Origin: Pseudomonas chlororaphis
Lineage (GTDB): Bacteria; Pseudomonadota; Gammaproteobacteria; Pseudomonadales; Pseudomonadaceae
Reading direction: 5' to 3'
Assembly: GCF_000783395.1 (NCBI RefSeq)
Contig: NZ_JSFK01000040.1
Coordinates: forward strand, 61,559 to 125,558
Length of the DNA: 64,000 bases
Program-made: the position numbers and the translations under genes
In this document: positions 18,123 through 26,681 of the stretch, piece after piece
Numbering within the stretch: the first letter of the stretch is position 1
Layout of the letters: the number at the start of each line of letters is the position of its first letter
Notes under the pieces: model-generated
Seen by the model: the letters and a program-made list of their open reading frames with translations, nothing else
Database searches by the model: none
What the model was told of the DNA's origin: nothing

Positions 18123-18974
18123 TTAAACCGTCTTGACGAGGCTGACACCCAAACGGGTCAGGGCCAGTTTCAAAGCGTCGGCCAGATTGGCCTTGGTCAC
18201 CACGCCTTGCAGGTCGAGACCGAGGTGGACGATGGTTTGCGCGATCTGCGGACGTACGCCGCTGATGATGCAGTCGGCGCCCATCAGGCGGATTGCGGTC
18301 ACGGTTTTCAGCAGGTGTTGCGCGACCAATGTGTCGACGGTCGGCACGCCGGTGATGTCGATGATGGCGATTTCCGAACCGGTGTCGACGATGCGTTGCA
18401 GCAGCGATTCCATCACCACTTGCGTGCGCTGCGAGTCGAGAGTGCCGATCATTGGCAGCGCCAGCACGCCGTCCCACAGCTTGACCACCGGGGTCGACAG
18501 CTCCAGCAGCTCTTCCTGCTGACGCTTGATCACCGCTTCGCGGGATTTTTGAAAGGTGCGGATGGTGTGCATGCCGAAGGCGTCGAGCAGTTCCGAGACT
18601 TCCCAGAGTTGTTCGGCGAGCAGTGCAGGCTGGTCTTTGTAATGGCTCTGCAGCAGGTTAAACAGCGGGCCTTTGAGGGCGAAGATGAAACTGGCGGTCT
18701 GTTGCGAATCCTGGCCGAGCAGGGCGCGGCTGTGGGAGAGCTTTTCGAGGAACTGGCGGGTGGCTTCCCAACCCGGTGCGGCGATATTGGTGCCGTTGTC
18801 GTTTTCGATGCCACTGACCACCAGTTGCAGGAATTCTGTAGTCTGTTGCTGCAGATCGTGCTCTTTCAGATTACGCGTGGCGCCGCTGGCTTGCAGGCCG
18901 TTGATCCATTCGCCCAGCAGTTGTGCTTGGTTGTTTTTCATCGCATCGAGTGTGCTGTTCTGCAGTGCTGCCAT
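18123..18974 (-). CDS. RsbR-like stressosome sensor (RsbRD N-terminal plus STAS)
   Basis: This 283-residue protein has an all-helical N-terminal sensor domain (about residues 10-150, resembling the RsbRD/globin-like sensory fold) and a C-terminal STAS domain (about 165-280). The STAS domain contains IIDITGVPTVDTLVAQHLL and RPQIAQTIVHLG. Thr215 and Thr247 lie where RsbR is phosphorylated by RsbT; exact equivalence is inferred. It is the first gene of the operon, so it probably provides the input. The start at 18974 (MAALQNS) is preferred to an upstream in-frame ATG at 19040. Confidence 0.84.
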   Translation of the reverse strand: MAALQNSTLDAMKNNQAQLLGEWINGLQASGATRNLKEHDLQQQTTEFLQLVVSGIENDNGTNIAAPGWEATRQFLEKLSHSRALLGQDSQQTASFIFALKGPLFNLLQSHYKDQPALLAEQLWEVSELLDAFGMHTIRTFQKSREAVIKRQQEELLELSTPVVKLWDGVLALPMIGTLDSQRTQVVMESLLQRIVDTGSEIAIIDITGVPTVDTLVAQHLLKTVTAIRLMGADCIISGVRPQIAQTIVHLGLDLQGVVTKANLADALKLALTRLGVSLVKTV

Positions 18975-19223
18975 GTGCCTGTTGCTCCGTCGCGAATTGG
19001 GGGGCGGTCGTGAAAATGATCGCCGCGAAGTGATCGACATTTGCCGTTCGAAATAGTTGTTCGTTCACGCACGTATATTTTTGATCTGGCGCGAGTAACG
19101 TCCCGGTAACTCTAGTCGGCGTGACGGCGAGCGGCGAAGTTTTGAACGTTGGCGCGGGGCAGGCTTCGAATCTTCAAGGCCCGACTGATTTGCGTCGGGC
19201 TTGATTTGACGAGCGAGGTGGCC

Positions 19224-19487
19224 ATGAACGAGCAAACGAAGCAGAGCCAATCTGGCGAACCGATCAATCGCAATGATCCGGCTATCGACCCGCAGGTGCC
19301 GGGGCAGCCGGTGCCGACGCAGCATCAGGGCGATGGCGGGCAGGCGCAGAGTGCGGATCCGGCGGTGGATCAGAAGAACCAGCATACGGATAACGACAAT
19401 GAGTTCAGCCCGGGCTTCGAACCGCAGCCGGATCGGGCGAAGCCGGGGGAGGAGACGGATTCCGATATTGATACGGATGGCGGTTGA
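19224..19487 (+). CDS. small acidic, probably disordered protein
   Basis: This 87-residue protein is rich in Gln, Pro, Asp, Glu and Asn and has almost no hydrophobic residues, so it is probably unstructured. The start at 19224 follows GCGAGGTGGCC. A strong intrinsic terminator follows 18 bp after the stop, which supports a real single-gene transcript. I do not recognise the family. A second small acidic, Pro-rich protein is encoded at 20920. Confidence 0.6.
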   Translation: MNEQTKQSQSGEPINRNDPAIDPQVPGQPVPTQHQGDGGQAQSADPAVDQKNQHTDNDNEFSPGFEPQPDRAKPGEETDSDIDTDGG

Positions 19488-19504
19488 TATTCGACGGATA
19501 TGAC

Positions 19505-19536
19505 AAGGCCGCATCTTATGGATGCGGCCTTTTTTT
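19505..19536 (+). terminator. intrinsic terminator
   Basis: The stem AAGGCCGCATC / GATGCGGCCTT with a 5-base loop is followed by a run of seven or eight T residues. It ends transcription of the small acidic protein gene. Confidence 0.9.
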
Positions 19537-19570
19537 CGCTTGAGTCTTGTGGGGTGGCTGAGATCAATCC

Positions 19571-19842
19571 CCCTCACCCCAGCCCTCTCCCCCAGGGGGG
19601 CGAGGGGGAAGGGAGCCGATCTCGATACTTTTCAAAAGCCAGGTTCGACTCGAGATTACAGGTCGGTGCAACTCGAACCTCCACCGCGGTCGGCTTTCCC
19701 ACTAGGGAAGCGAATCGATTTCGGTGCCTTTCAAAAGCTAAGTTCAACTCGAGATTTCAGGTCGGCGTAACTCGAGCATCCACCTCGGTCGGCTCCCTCT
19801 CCCTCCGGGCGGTCCGACGTTTCGGGAGGGCTGGGGTGAGGG
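19571..19842. repeat. composite palindromic intergenic element, copy 2
   Basis: The outer ends CCCTCACCCCAGCCCTCTCCC and GGGAGGGCTGGGGTGAGGG are inverted. The interior holds two direct repeats of about 120 bp: one runs from GAGCCGATCTCGATACTTTTC, the other from AATCGATTTCGGTGCCTTTC, and both continue through CAAAAGC, TTCAACTCGAGATT-like, CAGGTCGG and CCACC(G/T)CGGTCGGC. It fills most of the 364-bp gap before the DUF4142 gene. Confidence 0.7.
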
Positions 19843-19851
19843 TAAGGCTTT

Positions 19852-20373
19852 TTACTTGCTCGGATGTTTGGCCTGCAGCTCTTTAGCGGCGGCCAGATGT
19901 TTCTCCAGCCCCGGCAGCATTTTCTGCGCAAACGCTTTCAGTTCAGTCGCGCCTTTGACCTTGTCATCGGTCACGGTATTGGCTTGTTTCTTGAACAGCT
20001 CGATGGTCTCTTCGTGCGCCTTCACCTGATTGTTGGCGTACGCCGCGTCGAAAGATTCATCACGCACTTCAAGGATTTTTTCCTTGGCCTGTTTGACCAG
20101 TGTCGTGGTGTCCGGGACTTCGATGTCGTTGGCCTTGGCAATGGTCGCCAGCTCATCGTTGGCCTTGCCATGATCGGTGATCATCATGTTGGCAAACGCC
20201 TTGATGTCAGCCGATTGGCTTTTTTCCAGGGCGAGCCGACTGGTTTCGATTTCGGCAATGCCACCGGCCGCGGCGTTATCGACAAAGTCATTGTCAGTGG
20301 CGGCAAAAGCGCTGCCCATGCCGCTGCTCAAAGCGACAGCCAAAACCAGATGACGCAGGTTGAATCCGTCCAT
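19852..20373 (-). CDS. DUF4142 ferritin-like periplasmic protein
   Basis: This 173-residue protein has a signal peptide (cleavage near SAFA-ATDND) and a four-helix DUF4142 domain. ADIKAFANMMITDHGKAND and VKAHEETIELFKKQAN contain the His and Glu residues typical of this ferritin-like fold. DUF4142 proteins are secreted and often stress-induced; their activity is unclear. The gene stands alone between an intergenic repeat and a divergent small gene. Family assignment is confident, function is not. Confidence 0.82.
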   Translation of the reverse strand: MDGFNLRHLVLAVALSSGMGSAFAATDNDFVDNAAAGGIAEIETSRLALEKSQSADIKAFANMMITDHGKANDELATIAKANDIEVPDTTTLVKQAKEKILEVRDESFDAAYANNQVKAHEETIELFKKQANTVTDDKVKGATELKAFAQKMLPGLEKHLAAAKELQAKHPSK

Positions 20374-20578
20374 TGGTGTATCTCCACGCAGTTATTGTTG
20401 GTGTTAACCAATGGAGGCAATGCGGCGAATAAAGGTTTGATCGCATTTGCGACAGGGCGACGAACGGGCACCGCTGGTCTGACAGGTGGTCGACAGAACC
20501 GTGCAACCGAGGCCATTCTGATAACTGGCCAGCGCAATCGGTCGCGTTGGCCAGCCGATCAACTGACGGAGGTGTTCC

Positions 20579-20821
20579 ATGCCGGTTCCCCATGACCTGT
20601 TTCAGGACTTGAGTTGCACGAAGGAAGAGATCCAGCAAAAACGCACCCAGGATCCACGACTGGATTCACTGATCAACAAGTACTCCCAAGCCGACGCAGA
20701 GGTGGTCAAGGCCGAAACGGCCACTTCAGATGCCCCCACCGACGACGCATTGAAAAAGCTCAAAGAGAAACGCCTGAAGGTCAAAGACGAAATCGTCAGC
20801 CATTTACAGGCGCCTTCCTGA
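20579..20821 (+). CDS. DUF465/YdcH-like small coiled-coil protein
   Basis: This 80-residue protein has two helices predicted to pair as a coiled coil. DPRLDSLINKYSQADAEV and DDALKKLKEKRLKVKDEIV match the DUF465 pattern. Homologues are widespread and uncharacterised. The start at 20579 is preceded by GGAGGTGTTCC, a good ribosome binding site. It lies 99 bp ahead of another small acidic-protein gene and may share its promoter. Confidence 0.75.
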   Translation: MPVPHDLFQDLSCTKEEIQQKRTQDPRLDSLINKYSQADAEVVKAETATSDAPTDDALKKLKEKRLKVKDEIVSHLQAPS

Positions 20822-20919
20822 TCCGCCGACCTGCGGTTGCGGATTGACGGGAACGACAGCCACGACCGGCACCTCGAATGTACAGAGTCTTCAATCCCCG
20901 ACTCTTTGCGAGGTGCCTT

Positions 20920-21084
20920 ATGAACGATCCCAAATTCCCCAGTGAAGAGCAGGGCGCTTTCGACCCGGTTCCCACGCATCCCGAACCGAACAGCCCGGCG
21001 CATACCACGGCCAACCCCGAAGAGCCGGATGAGGATCTTCCCGAAGACGAAGATCCGGACAAGTTCGATAAATCCAGTAACTGA
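20920..21084 (+). CDS. small acidic Pro-rich protein
   Basis: This 54-residue protein starts at ATG 20920 after AGGTGCCTT. It is rich in Pro, Glu and Asp, and its C-terminus is highly acidic (EEPDEDLPEDEDPDKFD). It is probably disordered. I do not recognise a family. The upstream in-frame ATG at 20878 lacks a convincing ribosome binding site. Confidence 0.55.
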   Translation: MNDPKFPSEEQGAFDPVPTHPEPNSPAHTTANPEEPDEDLPEDEDPDKFDKSSN

Positions 21085-21089
21085 CAGAT

Positions 21090-21188
21090 CGCCATCGCTG
21101 GCAAGCCAGCTCCCACAGTGAATTGTGTTGTCCACAAATGCCGCGGTCAGCAAAGAACCCTGTGGGAGCTGGCTTGCCAGCGATGGCG
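21090..21188. repeat. REPIN
   Basis: Two inverted REP sequences, CGCCATCGCTGGCAAGCC and GGCTTGCCAGCGATGGCG, are separated by about 63 bp. It lies just after the small acidic-protein stop and before a convergent gene, where it could form a cruciform or end transcription. Confidence 0.88.
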
Positions 21189-21217
21189 TCAGTAGGCTCG
21201 ATACAGATCCAGCAGGT

Positions 21218-22294
21218 TCACTTCAGGGCCGCATCCAACGGCATCCGCGCCATGTGCGTCGCCTTCAACGAGCCAAAATACAACCACGGCCCGTACTCGC
21301 GCACGGTGGTAATCGGCGAGTAATTACCACTGCTCGCATCCTGCAGATTGGCGATCACCTTGCCGTCCAGATCCAGCCCCAGAACAAACCCGCGCTTCTC
21401 CACCGGTTTCGGTAAAACCTTCAGCGCCCGCACGATCATCTTGCGCACGAATGGATGCCCCGCCGTGCCATCGAGCAGAGCATTGCGCGGCGCGTACAAC
21501 GCCACCCAGAACCGATTGCTGCCATTGAACGCGAGGTTGTCCGGCAGCCCCGGCAAGTTATCGATGAACAGGTCGTGAGTGCCGGCTTTCGGCCCGGTCA
21601 GCCAATAACGGCTGATGCGATAGGCACCGGTTTCGTTGACCAGCACATAAGCGTCGTCCGGGCCGAGGGTCACGCCGTTGGCGAACTCAAGCTTATCGAG
21701 CAGCACACTGGTTTTGCCGCTCTGAAAGTCATAGCGCAGCAGACGTCCATCGCCGCCGTGCTCAATGATTGCCTCGCCGTCATGGCCATAACCCCAGCGA
21801 CTGGAAGCATCGCTGAAATAGGCGTAATGCCCTGACTTGTCGATGGCCACGTCATCAGTAAAACCGAAGGCCAGACCATTGGCCTCGGTGGTCAAAGGAA
21901 CCAGCTGACCTTGCGCATCGAGGGACAACAAGCCCTTGACCCCATCAGCGATCACCAGCATGCCGTTCGGATGCCGGGCCAGGCCCAGCGGGCGGCCACC
22001 GGTGTCGGCGAGGACTTTGCGTTGCTGGCCGTCGAGGCTGGTGCGGATCAGTCGGCCGTCGTGCAGACCGGTGATCAGGAAGTCACTCTCCAGCAGCAAG
22101 GCTTCCGGCCCTTCGATGTCGCTCGGCCCGACCTGCGCTGCGCCTTTGAGTTTCTGGTTCTCGGCGTAAATGCCTCCTGTCAGCGAAGGTGCTGGAGGCG
22201 GCGTCCAGGCCACGGGTTCGACTTTGGTCGGCATCAACAACAAGAACGCGATGACGATGAGGATCAGCAGCAACAACAGATGCCGTAGCTTCAC
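21218..22294 (-). CDS. SMP-30/strictosidine-synthase-like beta-propeller, membrane-anchored
   Basis: This 358-residue protein begins with one membrane helix (residues 5-22, rich in Leu and Ile) followed by a six-bladed propeller. Recognisable blades include EGPEALLLESD, GRPLGLARHPNG, FTDDVAIDKSGHYAYFSDASS, FANGVTLGPDDAYVLVNET and GLPDNLAFNGSNRFWVALYAP. The Glu, Asn and Asp residues match the calcium site of lactonase/strictosidine-synthase-type enzymes. It probably hydrolyses a lactone or ester in the periplasm. Its start overlaps the desaturase-like stop by ATGA, so the two likely act on one substrate. Confidence 0.78.
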   Translation of the reverse strand: MKLRHLLLLLILIVIAFLLLMPTKVEPVAWTPPPAPSLTGGIYAENQKLKGAAQVGPSDIEGPEALLLESDFLITGLHDGRLIRTSLDGQQRKVLADTGGRPLGLARHPNGMLVIADGVKGLLSLDAQGQLVPLTTEANGLAFGFTDDVAIDKSGHYAYFSDASSRWGYGHDGEAIIEHGGDGRLLRYDFQSGKTSVLLDKLEFANGVTLGPDDAYVLVNETGAYRISRYWLTGPKAGTHDLFIDNLPGLPDNLAFNGSNRFWVALYAPRNALLDGTAGHPFVRKMIVRALKVLPKPVEKRGFVLGLDLDGKVIANLQDASSGNYSPITTVREYGPWLYFGSLKATHMARMPLDAALK

Positions 22295-23436
22295 GCGCTG
22301 GCCCTCGTCGATGACAGGTATTGCGCGGCCATGTCACGCAGCGCCAGCATCGACGCGGCGGATTCGTGTTCGATGCGACGTTTGAGTAGCAGGTGATTGG
22401 CGATGCGCATGGCCAAACCGTCGAAGCGATAATCCAGCGTGCGCACAAACCGCGTGCCACTGCCCTCGGCGGTACATTCATACGTCAACAGCAGCGATAA
22501 TCCATGATCACCTTGCGCCCGCGCGCACCAGCGTCGGCCGGGCAAGTACTCGGTGACTTCCCAGCTCAAATGGCCTTCACGTCCACCCGCGTGAATGTCC
22601 TCTTCAAAGCGCGCGCCGGCATGCAGTGGGCCGGGAGCGCCGTCTATCTTCAGCGACGAGGGGTGCCACTCCGGCCAGCGACCGACACTGGCGGCGTAGG
22701 CAAGCACAGCAATGGGTTCGCCAGCGATATCGACGGTGTGCTGCATGCGGGTCATGGGCATTCTCGCGTAGCTCAAAGGGGCGGTTTCCGGCTCCCAGTA
22801 AAGGGTGCCGAACAGATAGTCCATCAGTGGCAGGACGATGTTGAAGTTGCGCTCCTGCATGCGCTCGCGGCGGTGATGCAGTTCGTGCAAGCGGCGCATC
22901 TGGCGGATCCATGGCAGGCGCGCCAGAGGATTGTCTGCCGGCAAATGCTCGCAGGCATGGAACACCTCGTAAGTCAGGTAACCCAGCACCATGCAGCCAC
23001 CGAACAACCCGGCGACGTTGGCGTTTACCTGTGCCAACAGCCACCACAACGGCAGGGTAATCAGCAGTGTGTGCAGTACGATCAGCCAGGCGGGGAACAG
23101 GATCACCCGCCAGTCGCGGGCATTGTCGTAGGTCATGTGGCCGGGCGTGAAGAAGCTGTGATGATCGCCGGCATGCCGGGCGTAGAACATTTTCGCGAAG
23201 GCTTTTTTGTGGTGGCCGAGATGGCGATGGACCATGTACACGGCGAAATTGAACAACAGCAGGGTCAGCGGCACCGTCAGCCATTCCAGCAGGGCGACCT
23301 GCTGCACGCTGCTCCAGAACCCGCCGATGGCCAGCACGCCGAACAGCAGCACGAAGGCGCCGTGCAGCCACGGGTTGTACAGCGGATGAATGGCCGCGCG
23401 GTAACGGCTGCGGAATGTCTCGGTGGTCTGCCTCAC
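22291..23436 (-). CDS. sterol desaturase/fatty-acid hydroxylase fused to a SRPBCC domain
   Basis: This 381-residue protein has membrane helices in the first 170 residues with the diiron histidine clusters HRHLGHH, RHAGDHH and LHELHH of the fatty-acid hydroxylase superfamily. From about residue 235 a separate domain follows (MQHTVDIAGEPIAVLAYAAS, WPEWHPSSLKI, WEVTEYLPGRRW), which reads as a START/SRPBCC ligand-binding fold. The fusion could present a lipid-like substrate to the diiron site. It is coupled to the lactonase-like gene. The substrate is unknown. Confidence 0.75.
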   Translation of the reverse strand: MRQTTETFRSRYRAAIHPLYNPWLHGAFVLLFGVLAIGGFWSSVQQVALLEWLTVPLTLLLFNFAVYMVHRHLGHHKKAFAKMFYARHAGDHHSFFTPGHMTYDNARDWRVILFPAWLIVLHTLLITLPLWWLLAQVNANVAGLFGGCMVLGYLTYEVFHACEHLPADNPLARLPWIRQMRRLHELHHRRERMQERNFNIVLPLMDYLFGTLYWEPETAPLSYARMPMTRMQHTVDIAGEPIAVLAYAASVGRWPEWHPSSLKIDGAPGPLHAGARFEEDIHAGGREGHLSWEVTEYLPGRRWCARAQGDHGLSLLLTYECTAEGSGTRFVRTLDYRFDGLAMRIANHLLLKRRIEHESAASMLALRDMAAQYLSSTRASA

Positions 23437-23547
23437 TGCGTCACCTGCGGGTATTGTTGTTATACCCGGCAGATTAGCCGATCCCGCCGTTTGTGCAGGC
23501 CGGACCTCGGTGTCACATGCGCCATGCTCCGGTGCAAAGCTGCCGGT

Positions 23548-24411
23548 TCAGCTCAGCGGGTTCCAGCGTTGCGACCAGTCGTCATCAGTACGGATCACTT
23601 CGCGCAACAGGTGGAAGGCTTGCTGCAGCGTCGCTGAATCGCGATCGCGTGAGTAGACAAGGTAAGTCGGGTAGCCAAATTCCGGGGCTTTGGTCACCGC
23701 TTCCAGGGCACCGCTTTCCAGATAAGTGCGGACCACGCGGGTGCGGAAGTAGCCGCTGCCGCCGTGTTCGAGAATGTATTGCAGGGCCAGCGGGCCGAGG
23801 TTGAAACTCAGCGCCGCTTTGGCTTTTTCCGGCAGGGCGGCGTCATGCTGGCGGCGGAAGTCCGGACCCCAGTCGATGTAGACGTAGGGATCGGGACGAT
23901 CGGGGGCACGCACCAGAATCAGTTTTTCTTCCAGCACTTGCTCGACCTGCAAGCCCGGCCAGTATTCCGGCTGATAGACCAGCGCGGCGTCGAGCACGCC
24001 GAGTTCGAGTTGGCGCAGCAGATTTTCGCCGTCGCGGATTTCCATGCGCAGTGCATGCCCGGGAATCTTTTCGCGCAGCTCCGCTGCCCAACTGAGCATC
24101 AACGGGTTGCACAGGCTGACTTCGCCGCCGATGTGCAGCACGTTGTGGTAGCCCTCGGGCAGCGGCAGGTCGCGGCGCGCGGCTTCCCAGGTCTGCACCA
24201 GTTGATTGGCGTAAACCACAAAGGCCTCGCCATTGGGCGTCAGTTTCGCCCCGGCGCGGTTGCGCACGAACAGCGTACTGCCCAATTGGCTTTCGAGTTT
24301 TTGCACCCGGGCGGTGACCGCCGTTTGCGTGACGAACAGCTTTTGTGCGGCCGCGGCGAGACTGCCGTGACGGACGATTTCCAGAAAGGTGCGAGCGAGA
24401 TCGATGTCCAT
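23548..24411 (-). CDS. LysR-family transcriptional regulator
   Basis: This 287-residue regulator has an N-terminal winged helix (DIDLARTFLEIVRHGSLAAAAQKLFVTQTAVTARVQKLE) and a C-terminal periplasmic-binding-like effector domain. The start MDIDLARTFL at 24411 is typical of the family; an ATG at 24441 would add ten residues. It lies upstream of the desaturase-lactonase pair on the same strand, separated by about 110 bp, and may regulate them or itself. Confidence 0.8.
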   Translation of the reverse strand: MDIDLARTFLEIVRHGSLAAAAQKLFVTQTAVTARVQKLESQLGSTLFVRNRAGAKLTPNGEAFVVYANQLVQTWEAARRDLPLPEGYHNVLHIGGEVSLCNPLMLSWAAELREKIPGHALRMEIRDGENLLRQLELGVLDAALVYQPEYWPGLQVEQVLEEKLILVRAPDRPDPYVYIDWGPDFRRQHDAALPEKAKAALSFNLGPLALQYILEHGGSGYFRTRVVRTYLESGALEAVTKAPEFGYPTYLVYSRDRDSATLQQAFHLLREVIRTDDDWSQRWNPLS

Positions 24412-24455
24412 GGGCGGGCCGGTGTTTGAGGTGGCGGGCATTGTAAAGGCAAAAG

Positions 24456-24646
24456 CCCCTCATCGGATCGCCGCCCGCCTAACCCTCTCCCGGAGGGAGA
24501 GGGGACTGACCGAGGTGTCTGGCGTCATACATCGACCTGAAAGATCGGGTCGATTATGGATTCAGAACATGAATCTCACGTCGGTGTAGATCTCCAATAT
24601 CCCCGGCTCGGTTCCCTCTCCTTGGGGAGAGGGCTAGGGTGAGGGG
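24456..24646. repeat. composite palindromic intergenic element, copy 3
   Basis: The left end CCCCTCATCGG leads into ACCCTCTCCCGGAGGGAGAGG; the right end is CTCTCCTTGGGGAGAGGGCTAGGGTGAGGG in inverted orientation. The interior GACTGACCGAGGTGTCTGGCG is the reverse complement of a module in copy 1. It occupies the gap between the HypX-like and LysR genes. Confidence 0.68.
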
Positions 24647-24665
24647 TAAGCAGTCACCGCCAAAA

Positions 24666-26384
24666 TCAACTGGCCAACTCGGTCAAACGCACCCGCGCCC
24701 ACTCTTCAATCAACCGCGCCGGCGTGCCACACACCTTGCGCTTGTAGACAAAATTTCGGCACTTCTCGGCGAACTGATGGCGGTTGTAGAGCATGTCTTC
24801 CTGCATCTCTTGCAACTCGGTTTCGCGGCACTGGCGGATCAACTCCTGATCAACCCGCGCCTTGCGTTCACGCACCGCCGCATAGGTCGGATCGCTCACC
24901 ACGCTGTTAGCCCGTTGCAGCAACCACAGAGAAAACTCGTCCGGGCAGCGTGGGCCGATCTCTTGAACCATGCCCAGTTGCCACGCCTGAACCGCGCTCA
25001 CCGGCAGGCACGCCTGAGTCAGTTGCTCGGCCATCGCCGGGCCGACGGCGCGGGGCAGGCTGTAGGTCCAGTATTCGGAGCCATACAAGCCCATGCTTTT
25101 GTAATGCGGATTGAGCACGACATCGGCGCGGGCAAACACGATGTCGGCGGCCAGTGCGAGCATCACGCCACCGGCGCCTGCGTTGCCGGTGACACCGCTG
25201 ACCACCAGTTGCCGGGCCGTCAGCAGTTCTGCGCAGACATCGTCGATCGCCTGAATATTGGCCCAGGCTTCGGCGCCAGGATCCTGCGCAGCCTGGATCA
25301 CGTTCAAATGCACGCCGTTGGAAAAGCTGCCGCGCCCGCCCTTGATCAGCAACACTTGAGTATCACGGGATTTGGCCCAGCGCAGCGCGGCGACCATGCG
25401 CTGGCATTGCTCGGTGCTCATGGCGCCGTTGTAGAACTCGAAGGTCAGCTCGCCGACGATGCCGGACTCTCGATAACGAAGCGGTTGATACGCTTCGTCA
25501 CTGAACGGTTGTGTGGCAATCGACCAGTCCAGCACCGGCACATCGTCCAGTTGCCCGGCCAACAGGTGCCGCGCCGGTTGCTTGAAGGTTTCCTCGCCGG
25601 GTTGCGGTTTGCGCCGCAGTGCGCCGATCCACAGGCTTTGATCGCCGGCCGCGACGAGTACGGCATCGTCATGCACCGCGAGAATTTCGCCGGGCACGCC
25701 GCTGCGCGAATCCAGGTGTGCGTCGTAAACGTAATACTGACCGCCGGCCAGGCTCGCCAACACACCGGGCTGGCCATCGGCGGCATCGATGCAGCGTTTG
25801 ATGAAGCGCGCGCAATCGTGCCAGCTGAAACTGCGATCGACCTGTTTCATGTTCGGCTGCAAGCGCCCGCGTACTTTTGTATCGGCATAGTCGAGGGCAA
25901 CCGGTTCAAACCCTTCGACGAACTTCTCCACCACCTCGCGTATGCAACGAATCGCCGCATCACTGACCCGGCCGTTGTACAGCTCGGATTTGCGCAGGCC
26001 CGCCGGCAGGTTGAATTCGCAGGTGGCCCACACCGGGCCGGCGTCCATTTCTTCGACTGCTTGCAACGCGGTGACGCCCCAGCTCGGCAGCTCGTTGGTA
26101 ATCGCCCAGTCGAGGGCACTCGCACCGCGATCGCCGACGATGCCGGGATGAATGATCACCACCGGGCGTTCGGCATTGCTCCACAGCGCCTCTGGCACGC
26201 GGTCTTTGAGGAACGGGCAGATCACCAGATCGGCGCCGCTATGTTCGATCTGTTCGCATACGGCTTGTTCATCGGTAAACAGCACGACGCTGGGCGAGTG
26301 ACCGGCCTCGCGCAGTTCCAGCCAGGCGCGTTGGGTCAGGCCGTTGAAGGCCGACGACAGCAGAATGATGTTGAGTGGTCGCAT
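24666..26384 (-). CDS. HypX/HoxX-like protein: formyltransferase-like plus enoyl-CoA hydratase-like domains
   Basis: This 572-residue protein has an N-terminal formyl-THF hydrolase/transferase-like domain (residues 1-270; IIHPGIVGDRGASALDWAI at about 75-93 is the HypX hallmark) and a C-terminal crotonase-like domain (about 310-500). In hydrogenase-bearing bacteria, HypX makes the active-site CO ligand from formyl-THF by way of formyl-CoA. No hydrogenase structural or hyp genes occur in this window, so this copy may be repurposed or act at a distance. It is divergent from the ECF sigma gene, with 297 bp between starts. Confidence 0.78.
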   Translation of the reverse strand: MRPLNIILLSSAFNGLTQRAWLELREAGHSPSVVLFTDEQAVCEQIEHSGADLVICPFLKDRVPEALWSNAERPVVIIHPGIVGDRGASALDWAITNELPSWGVTALQAVEEMDAGPVWATCEFNLPAGLRKSELYNGRVSDAAIRCIREVVEKFVEGFEPVALDYADTKVRGRLQPNMKQVDRSFSWHDCARFIKRCIDAADGQPGVLASLAGGQYYVYDAHLDSRSGVPGEILAVHDDAVLVAAGDQSLWIGALRRKPQPGEETFKQPARHLLAGQLDDVPVLDWSIATQPFSDEAYQPLRYRESGIVGELTFEFYNGAMSTEQCQRMVAALRWAKSRDTQVLLIKGGRGSFSNGVHLNVIQAAQDPGAEAWANIQAIDDVCAELLTARQLVVSGVTGNAGAGGVMLALAADIVFARADVVLNPHYKSMGLYGSEYWTYSLPRAVGPAMAEQLTQACLPVSAVQAWQLGMVQEIGPRCPDEFSLWLLQRANSVVSDPTYAAVRERKARVDQELIRQCRETELQEMQEDMLYNRHQFAEKCRNFVYKRKVCGTPARLIEEWARVRLTELAS

Positions 26385-26681
26385 GCTTGCTCTTCCTTGA
26401 GTGGGTTCAGCCGTGGGCTCTCGCTGAGCCGTCCCTGGCTTTCGATGGAGCCGCGAGATTAATCAGTGGCCGACCGCGCGCCAGTGACCGAGGTCAACGT
26501 TGTGTCAGCCAATGTTTCTGCGGCGACGAAGCGGCTTATGCTCAATGGTTTGCTTATGCTGATTTTTTATTACTTCAAATGTCTTCGAGGCTATTGCACA
26601 GTCGCGCCTGATCAGAGCCGGACGATCCCGGCAGAACGATGGTTTTTCGCAGCGGGTGGGACCCGTTTCAGGGAGCAAGGC
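26385..26681. other. 297-bp gap between the HypX-like and sigma factor genes
   Basis: This divergent intergenic region must hold the promoters of both flanking genes. It includes an AT-rich patch near 26550-26580. The CTAA/TATAAA motif found before the downstream receptors was not seen here. A GGGAGCAAGG ribosome binding site precedes the sigma gene. Confidence 0.5.

Noticed and set aside
26466..26681. Longer start for the ECF sigma factor
   Set aside because: The extra segment does not resemble sigma region sequences and the ATG at 26682 has a good ribosome binding site.
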